Assembly (NCBI GenBank): GCA_950097015.1
Contig: CATNEN010000007.1
Span: 9,053,001 to 9,117,000, forward strand
Length of the DNA: 64,000 bases
Origin: Macrostomum hystrix
Lineage: Eukaryota; Platyhelminthes; Macrostomidae
Direction: 5' to 3'
Positions 43,980 to 57,100 of the stretch are shown one piece after another; within the stretch, counting starts at the first letter, position 1, and each line of letters begins with the position of its first letter. Below the pieces are notes generated by a model, which saw only the letters and a list, made by a program, of their open reading frames with translations, was not told the DNA's origin and made no database searches. The translations under genes and the position numbers were made by a program.

Positions 43980-45957
43980 TTAGCCATCCCAATGTCTCAC
44001 TCACAAGTCAGCCATCCCAATGTCTCACTCACAAGTCAGCCATCCCAATGCCTCACTCACAAGTCAGCCACCCCAATGTCTCACTCACAAGTCAGCCACC
44101 CCAATGTCTCACTCACAAGTCAGCCACCCCAATGTCTCACTCACAAGTCAGCCATCCCAATGCCTCACTCACAAGTCAGCCACCCCAATGTCTCACTCAC
44201 AAGTCAGCCATCCCAATGCCTCACTCACAGGTCAGCCACCCCAATGTCTCACTCACAAGTCAGCCATCCCAATGCCTCACTCACAAGTCAGCCATCCCAA
44301 TGTCTCACTCACAAGTCAGCCACCCCAATGTCTCACTCACAAGTCAGCCACCCCAATGTCTCACGCACAAGTCAGCCATCCCAATGCCTCACTCACAGGT
44401 CAGCCACCCCAATGTCTCACTCACAAGTCAGCCATCCCAATGCCTCACTCACAGGTCAGCCACCCCAATGCCTCACTCACAAGTCAGCCATCCCAATGTC
44501 TCACTCACAAGTCAGCCACCCCAATGTCTCACTCACAAGTCAGCCATCCCAATGTCTCACTCACAAGTCAGCCACCCCAATGTCTCACTCACAAGTCAGC
44601 CATCCCAATGCCTCACTCACAGGTCAGCCACCCCAATGTCTCACTCACAAGTCAGCCATCCCAATGCCTCACTCACAGGTCAGCCACCCCAATGCCTCAC
44701 TCACAAGTCAGCCATCCCAATGCCTCACTCACAAGTCAGCCATCCCAATGTCTCACTCACAAGTCAGCCACCCCAATGTCTCACTCACAAGTCAGCCATC
44801 CCAATGCCTCACTCACAAGTCAGCCACCCCAATGCCTCACTCACAAGTCAGCCACCCCAATGCCTCACTCACAAGTCAGCCATCCCAATGCCTCACTCAC
44901 AAGTCAGCCATCCCAATGCCTCACTCACAAGTCAGCCACCCCAATGCCTCACTCACAAGTCAGCCACCCCAATGTCTCACTCACAGGTCAGCCATCCCAA
45001 TGCCTCACTCACAAGTCAGCCATCCCAATGTCTCACTCACAAGTCAACCATCCCAATGTCTCACTCACAAGTCAGCCACCCCAATGTCTCACTCACAAGT
45101 CAGCCATCCCAATGCCTCACTCACAAGTCAGCCACCCCAATGTCTCACTCACAAGTCAGCCATCCCAATGTCTCACTCACAAGTCAGCCATCCCAATGTC
45201 TCACTCACAAGTCAGCCACCCCAATGTCTCACTCACAAGTCAGCCATCCCAATGCCTCACTCACAGGTCAGCCACCCCAATGTCTCACTCACAAGTCAGC
45301 CATCCCAATGCCTCACTCACAAGTCAGCCATCCCAATGCCTCACTCACAAGTCAGCCATCCCAATGCCTCACTCACAAGTCAGCCACCCCAATGCCTCAC
45401 TCACAAGTCAGCCACCCCATTGTCTCACTCACAAGTCAGCCACCCCAATGTCTCACTCACAAGTCAGCCATCCCAATGTCTCACTCACAAGTCAGCCACC
45501 CCAATGTCTCACTCACAAGTCAGCCATCCCAATGCCTCACTCACAGGTCAGCCACCCCAATGTCTCACTCACAAGTCAGCCATCCCAATGCCTCACTCAC
45601 AAGTCAGCCACCCCAATGTCTCACTCACAAGTCAGCCACCCCAATGTCTCACTCACAAGTCAGCCACCCCAATGTCTCACTCACAAGTCAGCCACCCCAA
45701 TGTCTCATTCACAAGTCAGCCATCCCAATGCCTCACTCACAAGTCAGCCACCCCAATGTCTCACTCACAAGTCAGCCATCCCAATGCCTCACTCACAGGT
45801 CAGCCACCCCAATGTCTCACTCACAAGTCAGCCATCCCAATGCATCACTCACAAGTCAGCCATCCCAATGTCTCACTCACAAGTCAGCCACCCCAATGTC
45901 TCACTCACAAGTCAGCCATCCCAATGCCTCACTCACAAGTCAGCCACCCCAATGTTG
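43980..45957. repeat. 28-bp minisatellite, about 70 units
   Basis: The unit is CATCCCAATGYCTCACTCAC plus AAGTCAGC, with three recurring binary sites (CAT/CAC, TGT/TGC, AAG/AGG). No stop occurs in any plus frame, and 28 is not divisible by 3, so all three plus frames stay open for about 660-690 codons with the same 28-residue period. This is repeat arithmetic, not evidence of a gene. Confidence 0.97.
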
Positions 45958-48404
45958 AGTCAACCCCCCGGCAGAGGCGGGCTCATCGGGAAGTCGCAAA
46001 TGCTCGGGCGCATCGATTCCGGAGGCCCTAATTAGTCTAGGGGAGTGGGCAAGCTGCGCCCGAGTTGCGCAGCCGACGAAGGGAAGGACAAGCATACGGG
46101 GCAGGGGCTGAAGGAAGCTGACGGCAGGTGCATGAATATGCACACACACGCTCCGAGAGGCACGAGAATAGCGAGTAAAGGAAAGAAACATGAAAGAGGC
46201 AAATTCCGCTAGACTCAGAGTGGGCGGGACACGCTAGAGAGAGCGCCGCTGCTCACAGCAGGTGCTCAGCAGAAGCCGTTCTGGAGTGTTGACACTAAGG
46301 CACTCACACTCACACACGAATGTAGGAATCTGAATTTAAATACTTTTATTCGTTTTGATATTTTGATAAAATGAAAATTGTCTTAAGACGAGACGAGCGA
46401 AATCTGAGCGAGGGAGTACAGAGTAACAGTGACGATCATGTTAAGTGTGGAGCTGACAGCTATACCAGATGGTTAGAATCTTGAATAATCAGACAAATCA
46501 TGTGTTCCAGTACTATCCTATTTACTAGATTGCATAACCTGGAAATCTAAACCATTCAGATGTGAATATGAGTATAAAGGATGGCGATTTATGACCAGGC
46601 TACACCTACCAGCAGCAGCAGCTGTCCGGTCCGTCTTCCATTGCCTCAGTCAGGAGTGACCCGGCGGGCCTAAGTGCATTTGCTAGCGATCAACTACCTG
46701 ACATCAAGCGGCCAGTCCCGTCAGATAGCTGTCTAGCGGTCGCGTTTCTCGCTGCCTCTTCACAGCCAAGCTGCCAGAATTTTCTGCTAATTTTCTGCCC
46801 CTGCTTTCCTTTCTCTCGTGCTGCCCCAAGCCTGAGACCTGCTCAGCATTCGCTGGCGTATAGTGAGAAGGGAAAGTGAGGCGGGTGGAGATCGGGCGAC
46901 TGCGACCTGGACAACGCAGAGCCTATAGGGGGCGACTGCCCCTGCGTCCAACCCGAGCCAGCGAAATTCCAAGTCGTCCTGGCCCTTTCTGTCCTCGCCA
47001 TTCTTTACAAGCCGCTTCTTTCTTCATCTCATTTTCACCCAGCCTGCGCTTCCCATTAACTCGGCTACCCCTCGCGAGTCCGCTCCCGCGTGTCTGCAGG
47101 TGGGTGGGAATTTTTAGCTCGAAAGGCAAGAAGACATAGCCGGGGAAGGACAGGAGAAAGGGGGGGAGAAGAATGAAGAAACAAGGCACAATGCAGCCGG
47201 CCCTGTGATTAGGGACGATGCGGGAGATGAAGTAGGGCGAGATGATAGCCTGAGCAACGGCGGAGCAAAGGCAGGGCGGCGGACCCATCAGCTTTTCCCT
47301 CTGTCTTGTCTTGAGCCGTTGTCTGTTGCGCATCAGCATAATTTGCCTTCAGCAGACTAGCAACAGAAATATTCCACAAGATGTTTCTTAGACACGCATA
47401 GCAAAGTTCTTTCTTAACGCTATATGTACGGGCTGGATCGATATTATGGCTTGTTGAGCAAAGCGTGCAATGTGCAGTTGCAATGTCGCAATTTACTCGC
47501 AGTTACTTGCGAAACTATTCTTGTCGCATTGAAGAGATTATCCAATGACAAATACACTCGTATGGGAGTCTTGTTTAAATCCGGATCATGCACCGGGCAG
47601 CTAAACACCAGCGCCGCAATCTCAACGGTGATTGGCAAAAAATTGGGTTCTTAGCTAGCAAAGCACTCGTAGTTGTTGGGGCGCCCGCGAGAAGTTGAAT
47701 TCGCATCTCGGACCTCTTGTGGCCAGATTTGCATCGATCTAGGAAATCATAATTTCTTGTTGGGTGGTGGGGAAGGAATCAGCGGGATCAAGAAGGCAAA
47801 AAGAGCTGTATAAAGATCGGCAATTCGATCCCAAGCAAAGGAGGCCGAGCGGCCTCAAGCCCGGTGCCATGCCGTGCCGAGAAGAGCAAATGAGATCGCG
47901 GGACACGGCGTGCGCGTGAGATGTGATGCAGAAGGGCAGTGAAGCTGGAATCTCAGGCTCCTGCCAGCTGCCTTACCCTGATGATATCATTTTCAAAACA
48001 GAAGGAAGGCCTTCGGGGCATGATAAGATACTTTCCATTGAACTCGAAAGAGGAGATGAGGTAGAGCTGAATGAGAAGTTCACGTGCGGCTGCGCAAGAT
48101 GCTGCTTGGGTTTTAGGTTGACGGAAAGAAAAACTCAATTACACCTGGGAGCAGTTCAGTTGCAATCAGCGGTGCTTTGCTGTAGGCTGGCACGGAGCCT
48201 ACTCGGATCTCTAAACCGTAAGTTTTGTTTTTCTTCTACCTAAATTCTAAACACACGCGTAAGCTAGAATGGCAGGCAAACTCTTGTTTGAATTAGCAAC
48301 ATGGCTACAGTTTAGCTGGACCAGGTCCCAAAATCGCTACCGATCTCTCCGCTTGACGTCGAACAATTATTTATTGCAGCCTTGAGACTTTTGTTGTGAA
48401 CTAC

Positions 48405-48727
48405 GAGTAGTAAGTGGGAGGTATGCTGCGAATGCTGCGGAGTACTATTGCTGTTAGCAGCCGAGAGGTGTGTATGCTGCGAATACTGCGGAGTACTATT
48501 GCTGTTAGCAGCCGAGAGTTGTGTATGTTGTGAATGCTGCGGAGTACTATTGCTGTTAGCGGCCGGGAGTTGTGTATGTTGTGAATGCTGCGGAGTACTA
48601 TTGCTGTTAGCGGCCGAGAGTTGTGTATGTTGTGAATGCTGCGGAGTACTATTGCTGTTAGCAGCCAAGAGGTGTGTATGTTGTGAATGCTGCGGAGTAC
48701 TATTGCTGTTAGCGGCCGAGAGTTGTG
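48405..48727. repeat. 51-bp minisatellite, about 6 units
   Basis: The unit contains GAATGCTGCGGAGTACTATT, GCTGTTAGCRGCCGAGAG and a TGTGTATGTTGT spacer. Copies differ at a few positions. The period is divisible by 3, which opens frames on both strands. Confidence 0.93.
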
Positions 48728-49652
48728 CACAATTTGGAATCAATTAAAGAAAAACAGGAGACTCAGCGCCGGAAACTGCGGCCGATGCAGCTGCAGAGGC
48801 TGACTAATGAGCAGACGGATGCCAAAAAACGATTTCAATGAATGCAAGACACCCGAGAGTGCGGAGGCGGAACAAGTCGAAACGCAAGAAATCAGCAATC
48901 AGCTTGCCTAGCTGCACAGTTCGAAGGGCTTCAGTCGCTATCGAAAGGCAGAAGCTGAGAGTAAAAAACGAGAAGTGAAAGGCCTGGAATTCGCAAAAGT
49001 GTCCGGTGTCAGGTCATCAAACAAAGCCAAGCGCTACCTGCAAGGCCAGGCAGGATTGAACAAAAACACCTTCTGACTGTTGACGCGGAATTTCGGTGGG
49101 CCCGAAATCCGCTTCTAGCAGGCAAAGATGACGAAGCAAAAATAATTGTTTACGCAAAGCAACAAGACAAGAAATGTTTGCTTGAAAATAAATATCGTGG
49201 TAAACTGAAAAATATTTTTTTCACGGAACACTCAGCTATGCCCACTCAGATGATATAAAGAACTGCTTTATTTTGCATTAAAAAGTAATCCGAAGCAATA
49301 GACAATCAAGCCCCTGTAAATATAGGACATGGCTGAGCAAGTACTAATGAGAACATCAGATCTCCAGATTGCAGCAGCGCATTCCCTAAATAAATATTTG
49401 CAGGTGAGCGACTGGAAATAAAAATGCAACACATTCGTTCGAATCCTTGAAGCGCTTAGCGAGCTGACTAAATATTTAATTTCCCGCGACAAACCTCAGG
49501 ACTCAGAATGCGGTTCAAACTAAAACTGATTGGCCTGCAGTTTCGACCGGAGTCCCAATGTGCCATGAGCCTGGTTCAGATGCAGGAAAATAATCTATAA
49601 GGAAAGGCAGAGTGCAGCCAGCTTGGGTGCCAACATGCTGGCTAGAGAATCA

Positions 49653-50472
49653 TCAGATCAGGGCACAGCAGAACTGGCAGTGGTCACATGACACAATGAG
49701 GCTGTCAGCGCCCTGACCGTCGTCAATTACCAGCACGCCAGTCTCCTCCGAGCACTGGGAGGCGTGCGCACTGGCGCAGTCCAGCAGGGATTCGCGCAGC
49801 TCGCCAAGCGACAGGCCGGTGTCTGCAGTTGGATAGAGTGGTCGGCGGACTGTCGGGAAAATAGTATGTGTTACATTGAGTCTGGTGAGCTGATGCATAT
49901 GGAGGAGGCATAATACTCAAGGACCCGTGAGAAATTCCACCTCAGCTAAACTGCGCACCCGAGTTTTCGCCATCACCGCAGCAGCTGGCGGGCAGGCGGA
50001 CAATGAAGCCGCAGTCGCAGACGAGGCGGCCAGCAGGGGCAGTTGCGGTCCGGCCGCCGACGCCAATCAGCAAGCGGAGCTGCCGGCTGCGGCAGGCGGG
50101 GCAGACGCAGCCGCACTGGGTGAGCTCGCGCCGCATTGCGGCCTCGATCTCAAGAAGGTCGTCGCCGTCCATCCACTCGAAGGCGGCGCCGCCACCGCCG
50201 CCGATCTCAGCATCGAGGAGCTGCTCTAGTTCGCGCCGGATGTCGTAGTCATCTGCGGCAACGACAGCGCCACCGTCTTCTTCTGGTAGGCGACGCACGC
50301 GGCTGAGAAAATCGGATCGGCGACGGCGCATCTCTTCCAGGCAGCGCCGACGGAAGTTGCTGCGCCAGGGGCTCCGGTGTCGCGCCTGCTCGTACAGCAG
50401 TTGGTGGCCGCGGCCGCCTGGGCTTCCGGTCGGCGTTTTAACACCGGAATTGGGCGGCGAGGCACCAGACAT
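49653..50472 (-). CDS. RPAIN: RPA-interacting protein (RPAIN)
   Basis: Two minus exons, 50472-49977 and 49822-49653, joined in phase 1, give 221 residues; human RPAIN has 219. The N-terminal basic module reads SPWRSNFRRRCLEEMRRRRS. The middle has an acidic helix pair (DIRRELEQLL, LLEIEAAMRREL). The C-terminal zinc-binding module has CPACRSRQLRL, CDCGF and, across the splice, CC-D, ending SCDHCQFCCAL. RPAIN carries replication protein A into the nucleus and the C-terminal cysteines are its zinc-finger region. The middle module has an insertion of glycines. The start ATG lies directly upstream of the first conserved block after a short Ser/Pro/Gly leader. Confidence 0.92.
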
Positions 50473-50971
50473 CTGCAGAGAGACGGGGACCTATCAATGC
50501 CTTCATGCTATACGGCTAGCTTTAAGACCAAGAATACCAAGCTTTTCCCGCCCGTTCTAGTACTAAGGAAAGGGGAGTTCACCCAGACGATTTTTGCTGC
50601 ACCTGAACGGAGCTAAGCCATCAGTGACTTTTTCAAATAATGTTTTTCAACAAGCCATGTGTACTTTCCAGGGCTCGGTTGCTAAGGAATCGGAATTGGA
50701 GACATTCGCAACCTAGTCTGCCAAGCCGGCTGGTGCCACCCGTTGAAGGTCTAGAAACTCCGCCAAGGCGACGACAGCCTAGGATACACCGAAGGCTGAG
50801 ATGATCAAGACACGTGGTCGACAAGCTGATGAATTTTTAAAGCTTGGCACATTGAGTTGCATTGCTGATCAGCTTACATGCATTAGCTCTTGCAGAAATC
50901 ATGAACCTTCTGTCAGAATCGTTGACTTTCTCGACGTTTGGGAGGTGCGCCACAAAAAGTTGGCCTCTATC

Positions 50972-51579
50972 ATGCAGCTCTGAATCTAGAAACTGGAGAG
51001 ACAACTCCCCGCCAAACTCCCATTTTCCGGACCAGTGTGGGCTGACTGGCTGGCCCAAAAATACACAAAGCAGATAGGAAATTCTGATGCACTACTTGAA
51101 AGGTTGAAAAATGAAAAATTGCCCTTTTGCAGTGCAAAACCTTAAAAAGCTGTGATGCAGAAACCTTTTTAATCACCAGATTTTAGCGCAATGTAGCTGT
51201 AATTACAGAATACATCAAATAAACTATTAACTTTTCAAAAAAGCGAAAAGTAAGAGACATTTCTGCAGAACAGCTTTTCGAGTACATGTCTAAAATATGA
51301 ATTTTTGTCTTCCTTAAACTTTATAGAAGCACAGCTCACTAGCTAAAACAGGTAGACCCACAAGCTTCAGCTAAATGTAGAGAATTTATTCGGCTTTCTA
51401 AAAAAACTTTTTAAATTATGTTGGACAATTCGGATGTAGTTTGTGTTTTTCTCCAAGTGTGCATCGGAACTTCCTATCTGCTTAGTGTATGTTCGGGACA
51501 GCCAGTCAGCCTACACTGGTCCGGAAAATGGGGGTTTGGCGGGGAGTTGTCTCTCCAGTTTCTAGATTCAGAGCTGCAT
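50972..51579. mobile_element. Element with 121-bp terminal inverted repeats
   Basis: The left arm, 50972-51092 (ATGCAGCTCTGAATCTAGAA onward), is an almost exact reverse complement of the right arm, 51459-51579; differences are roughly one base in ten or fewer. The 366-bp spacer is AT-rich with no coding frame. The length and arm structure suit a foldback or MITE-type element. No clear target duplication is visible (CTATC on the left, GCCCC on the right). Confidence 0.85.
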
Positions 51580-53012
51580 GCCCCTTTGTTCTAGCTAGAC
51601 TTTCATGCGTTCGGTTCTCCGTTCAGGCGCAGCAAGAATTAGCCGGGGAATTCGCCCTTGACGACTTGTACAGTTTATAGCTAGAATTGCACCACAGGCT
51701 AATATGAAAGACGCCTGCAATTCTTCATTTTGGAGGGACCGATTTTTTGCTTAGCTAAAGTGCATCGTCAGCTTCTACCTGGCTGCTCCCCCCGGCAGCA
51801 GACGGATGAGGCATCTGCCGAGGCTTGTTAGAACAGACCGCGGCAGCTGGCACAGGAATTAATTAAGCAACTCAAATTTGCGGGCTCGTGTGCTGCCGAG
51901 TACGCTAGCGTGATGAGACTGCTAATCCTGCCCACTAATTATGCTAATCGAAACCTGCACCGGCAGTGTGGCGTCTATTTTTTAAATTCGCGAAAAATTC
52001 TAAAAAACGATTAAAATGAAAGCGAGTGGTCTTAGAGGCGCATTGAAGCTAAGGGGCAGGAATTTATTTGACTATTCTCAACTCCTGAAACTTTCTCAAC
52101 TAATTCCAAAATGACAAGCCAGATGCACAGCCAATCTTTGAGTATGCCTTGGAGTGCTGAAAGAAATCTCTATATATATTTATAATTGTTGGAAACGGGA
52201 GTGTATTCAGTATCAGAGAAGCGACAGAAACACAGAAAAGTCGAACAATTAATTAAAAACTAATTAAGTACTGAGACACGAATCTGGATTTTTAAGGGGG
52301 TCAGACAGACAATTTAGAATACGAATATTATTCTTTGATTAAGTGAAAATATGCATGCTTTTTACTGCTAATCTATGCGTACTGAGGCATACCACAGTAT
52401 GCCCACATGATCAGCAACAACACAATTATGCTTGCAGGAGTTATGCAGGAACGTAAAACGAAGCTAAGCTAATTAGAGCCCTATCGAATGACCAATAATA
52501 ATTTCTTCTTATCTGGTCGCCTCAGCGGTGAAATACCCGACTGTGCACTACTGCAAGTAGCACTGTCAGTTTCTAGAATTTCTGCACTTTTTACTGTCAG
52601 CGTAAGGGAAGTTTTTAAACATAATAAGAGTTTTGAAACTTTAAAACTATTAAATCCAGTTTTGGCAAGTACAAGATTAAACAGGTGGGGATTAAGAGCC
52701 TAGAGCCATATGCCAACAAGCGCTCACTAATAATGGCGCAATAGACGGAAAAGATATTCCTACAATTAAGACAAGGAACAAAAATTATAGAGCGAACACA
52801 AACCAACCGAGATGAGAAACAGGATCTATATTAGACAATTTTGAGGAAAATCATAACTAAATAAAGCAAAAAATTTACACATTTGAACTAAACGGCTGGA
52901 GGCGAATGGGGCCAGCTTTATCAGAACAGCCCGAGGACTGGACCATTGCAAACGAATACTGATGAGACTGGTGCTCTGAAACTGCTCAGATAAGCCGCTA
53001 GATAGTCTATGG

Positions 53013-53332
53013 CAGGGATCGGCAAGCCTATTAGCGTGCGGGCCACAGAGAGAACCTAAGAGACGACGGCGGGCCGTATTAACTGTAGGAATATGAGAAA
53101 GGGGAGGGATGAGACACGGGAGAGATGAGACACGGGAGAGATGAGACACGGGAGAGATGAGACACGGGAGAGATTAGACACGGGAGAGATTAGACACCGG
53201 AGAGATGAGACAGGTGAGAGATAAGACACGAGAGAGATGAGACACGAGAGAGATGAGACGGGAGAGATGAGACACGATACGGACCAGATTTGGGAGCTTC
53301 GAGGCCCGCGGGCCGGAGTTTGCCGACCCCTG
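53013..53332. mobile_element. Non-autonomous hAT transposon with 8-bp target duplication
   Basis: The left end CAGGGATCGGCAAGCC and the reversed right end CAGGGGTCGGCAAACT form terminal inverted repeats (13 of 16), of the well-known CAGGGGTCGGCAA hAT type. GTCTATGG (53005-53012) and GTATATGG (53333-53340) flank it as an 8-bp target duplication with one mismatch. The interior has a GGGAGAGATGAGACAC tandem array (about 53095-53275) and no transposase. Confidence 0.9.
53095..53275. repeat. 16-bp GA-rich array inside the hAT element
   Basis: About eleven copies of GGGAGAGATGAGACAC with small indels, entirely between the transposon ends. Confidence 0.9.
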
Positions 53333-54162
53333 GTATATGGTCATTGCTGCTAGAATAGCAAGTAGATGGTCACTAGTGACAGCAGTTTACTGCCAGAATA
53401 GTCTATGGCAATTACTGCTCGAAAATTATGTTTTATCTTGTTAGTATAGTCAATGATATGACAAATATGTCGAAATATCAGAATGGTATCAACTGTCTAC
53501 GGTAACAAAGCTCAACATCTATGGATGCAAGTCAAGATAAAACAACAGAGCCAAACTGAGAGCAGTAAGCTAGCAGCACAACAAGCTGATGCCAACTTTC
53601 TGTATGGTTTATAATAGACTTTCACGGCGGCACTCAGTCCAAGGTGTTTATAAAAAATATTGAAACACGAGCAAGGCAAGCAAATATTAAATAATTAATA
53701 ACTGAATAATTTCGCTCAACAATCACAGACTATGGAGAGAAGGGAGCGGGTCGGAGAGACCCAAGGAGACAGTACAGATAGGAGCGGGCTTAACTTAGCC
53801 CAGCCTGACTACACTGGGATAAGCGGAATAATACACGACACAAATCGGAATAGCACAAGTACTGAGTGTCCTTGCTAGCATATATATGTACTTATATACT
53901 CGTGCTAAATATACCGAACAAAAGCGCGCATTGTGCAGCTTAACCTGCCACACTGGGAGTCGGACAGTTTTCCTGAAAATACCCATTCCAGTGTGGTAGC
54001 TTAATAAAACCTCATAAGATTAAACTAATTATTATATTATTAACCACAATTTCTTTTGAGATTAAAAAATGTCGAATCAGAGCAGGCCACACAGGAGGAG
54101 AGCTGGGGAATTCACTATTGGCAGCGAATCGGAGAGCATCCGCAGACCAGCCGCCGCGCCGT

Positions 54163-57100
54163 CTATTTGCTCTTGCTGTGCTGGATCAGCCACTGCAGTG
54201 TGATGTCTGCAATCGAAAGATAAAGCGTAGATCTTGTGGTATAATAATAATTGCAGGAGGGCTGCGGGCGCATCATTTAGCGACACTAGACCCGCAGCCA
54301 GCGAGGAGGCAATTCTGCCCATTTCGCTGACTCCTGAGCACACACGCACACAGATACTGTACGCAGGCACACGCTCACACAGGTGTGTACATCTGCCCTG
54401 ACTTTATCATCGTCAGGCAGTGTACACTTCCCTGTGCCTTGGAGGTTGGCCCTCAAGGGCGTAAATTTCGCGACAAGCCCCCAAGCCTTCTCTCCGCGGC
54501 TCCGCGCCCCAAATTAATGTGGCCTCGCCGCGGAATCGAACTTACTTAGGGACTTTGGCGCGAGGGGCAAACGCGTTAATCGCTCTGCCACCGACCTAAT
54601 TAGAGAGAAGGGAGCAGACTAGAGGGCGGAACGTGGCGCAAAGAGTTCAGGGCGGAGTAGAGTGAAAATCTAAAAAAAAGTGCAGACTAAATGAAGGGCC
54701 GAGTTTAGGGTATCAGTTGAGATCGGCCAGCACGGGACTCACCGATATTCTCCTTCTCCTTGCAGCTGATGGAGTAGCAGCAGATCTCCCTGTCGGTGAT
54801 GCCGTCCAGACTGAGCCGTTCGATTAGCTGCCGCTCGTTGAGTGCGCCCTGCAGGTCGCGCTTGTTGCCCAGCACCAGCACGGGGATGCCCTGCAGCTGG
54901 GGCTTGTCTAACAGGTTGTGCAACTCATTCCTGGCGGCCTCGAGTTTGTCCAAGTCGGCGGCATCCACCATGTAGACGATGGCGTTGACACCGCGGCAGT
55001 AGCGCTCCCACATGCTGCGGAAGCGGGGCTGGCCGCCAATGTCCCACAGCTTGATGGTGACGCTGCCCTTCGTGATCTTGCGCATGTTGAAGCCCACGGT
55101 GGGGATCATGTCCTCAGTGAACTGGCCAGACTGATGTTGATGGTTGGGAAGAGTGTTATCAGCTATAAATGAATCCAATTTGCATTCAAGAATTCTACAT
55201 TTTCATCTGACACCCGAGTGAAATCTGCAGATTGTAATATGATTATCAGTTTGCCTCAAATCATTTAAATCCAGTAACATTTGCTGATCAATAATCAATA
55301 TTCCCATGTTAATTATTCCATCAAATGACAGGTCAATTGGGTAGCTAGTATATAAAACAAAGTTAGATTGCTAAAAACGAGCATTAAATAGTTTTAGGTT
55401 TATAAATCTGTGTCTACAAATGTGTTAAGGGGTGCTGAGTTAAAAAAAAGAAACCATTTAGTTCCATCTAGAACCACTTTCTATGGAATGGCTTCCCTAT
55501 CATGGAATGATCACACTTAGTTGGTACACAGGGAATTAGGAATTTCAAAAGCGAATTATTTGTTTAGTCAGTTTTATTTGTTTGAGGATGGCAAATAAAT
55601 AGGATTAAACTTCAAGAGTCCAGGAGACATATTGAAGATTATTCATATTTATCATAGGATGGCGCTAATATAGGTACCCCAATATATAGGAATGCCACAC
55701 TAAATGGGACATGGTGATTCAAGGGTTTTGGTTTGGGTAAATTCTGTGTGAATATTAAATAGGATTAAACTTCAATAGAGGCATGGTGACCTATTGAAGA
55801 TTATTAATATTTATTATAGAGCGGCCTAAAGACTTGCGAGTATCCTAATATATATGAATTAGACATCATGACTGCAACAAATGCCAACAACTGCAAACAT
55901 ACATTCTTGCAATTAAGCTCATGTTTTTGTTAATTTATTCATAGATAGTTATTGTTCATAGGATTAGATAAAATCTGACTAGTTTCAACTTTCTTTTTCA
56001 TATAAACTATGAGCAAACTTGTACCAACTATATTATATATGCATTTTTTGTTATTGGTAAGTTACAAGAGTCAATCAACAACCCAATGTCTATGACCACT
56101 AGAACTAGAATGTAGAAGACAGTGGGTGAAGTTTCAAGTCAATTGGTAAACCTAAAGTATTTCATAGGATTAAAGTTTAAGAATCCTATAAGAATACCAC
56201 AAGTGATTTTGTGTTGTAACTATGTACAACTATGTAATTAAAAATTAGAAAAAAATAAACAAAATTATTAAACCTCATTTTGCAACAAAGTGTGGTGCAT
56301 ATTACTGATAAAGCAAATACAATTCTTTTTTTAATTTGCATTATATATATAACTCACATCTACCTTCTATGTGCAAGACATAGGAAAACTGTTTTTTTAA
56401 TATTGATAGTTAAATACAAGCTTAAAATATACAAAAGTTATACATTTATTGAGTTCCACTTGGAATGTTTTAAAATGATTATAAAACTGTTACAATCATA
56501 ATGTTCTTATAATAGGCCTATTGCTTTTGAACTTGTGATTCGTGATTTTAGACCTAGGTTCCATATTTTGTTTTTAAAAGAATTACTATAAATTTGGAAG
56601 CCTAGCAATATGTTCAAGTGCAGATAATATAGCTAATTTCTAGAAACACAGTTATTTATTTCTTTTTCAGTAATGTGTCCAAGTTAAATAGAATTAGTCT
56701 ATTGAGATCAACTGTTTGACCTTGGTCATATGTAAATCTGATCCTAGACACTTTGTCATCTTACAACTTTGTCATCCACTTGAAGGTAGGCCTAGGACAC
56801 TTCATCATCCAGCCAATTGGTATACTTTAAAGTTTGGTCAGTTCGTCATCTACTAATAACAAGCAAATAAGTTTGTCATCAATAAAGTAAGGGTGGGGTG
56901 GTGGGGCAGAGGTGTGAATACACTTCACACTCTAAATTGACAAAAAACTGATTTCATTATAAGAGTTGAAAGATGTGAGGAGGGGTGGGGAGGGGTGGTT
57001 CTGTTTTAAATTTGAAAACTTTTGTTTTATAGATGACTAAGTGTCCACAAGTCTAAGTCTCTTCGTCATCCACCCTAAGATATTGGACAGATCGTCATCT

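Larger units (their letters stand above)
43414..49652. other. Intergenic, dominated by tandem arrays
   Basis: No family-supported coding exon on either strand. It contains the 28-bp array (43980-45957) and the 51-bp array (48405-48727). The 46.0-48.2 kb part is GC-richer and may include the PLEKHG7-like promoter, but no element is recognisable. The minus-strand AATAAA near 49267 may serve RPAIN. Confidence 0.5.
50473..54162. other. Intergenic repeat region
   Basis: No coding exon recognised. It holds the long inverted repeat (50972-51579) and the hAT MITE (53013-53332). The rest is AT-rich with no clear structure. Confidence 0.5.

Noticed and set aside
43959-46035. Three overlapping 660-690-residue frames rich in SQVSHPN
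   Set aside because: Same 28-residue period in every frame, from a 28-bp array without stops; not a gene by itself.
46876-48243. Frames of 76-138 codons between the arrays
   Set aside because: Composition is unremarkable, and no signal peptide, domain or consistent splice structure was found.
54365-54597. A functional tRNA gene on the minus strand
   Set aside because: A and B boxes are present, but no acceptor-stem pairing is visible and a shared non-tRNA body follows in several copies, so it is a SINE.
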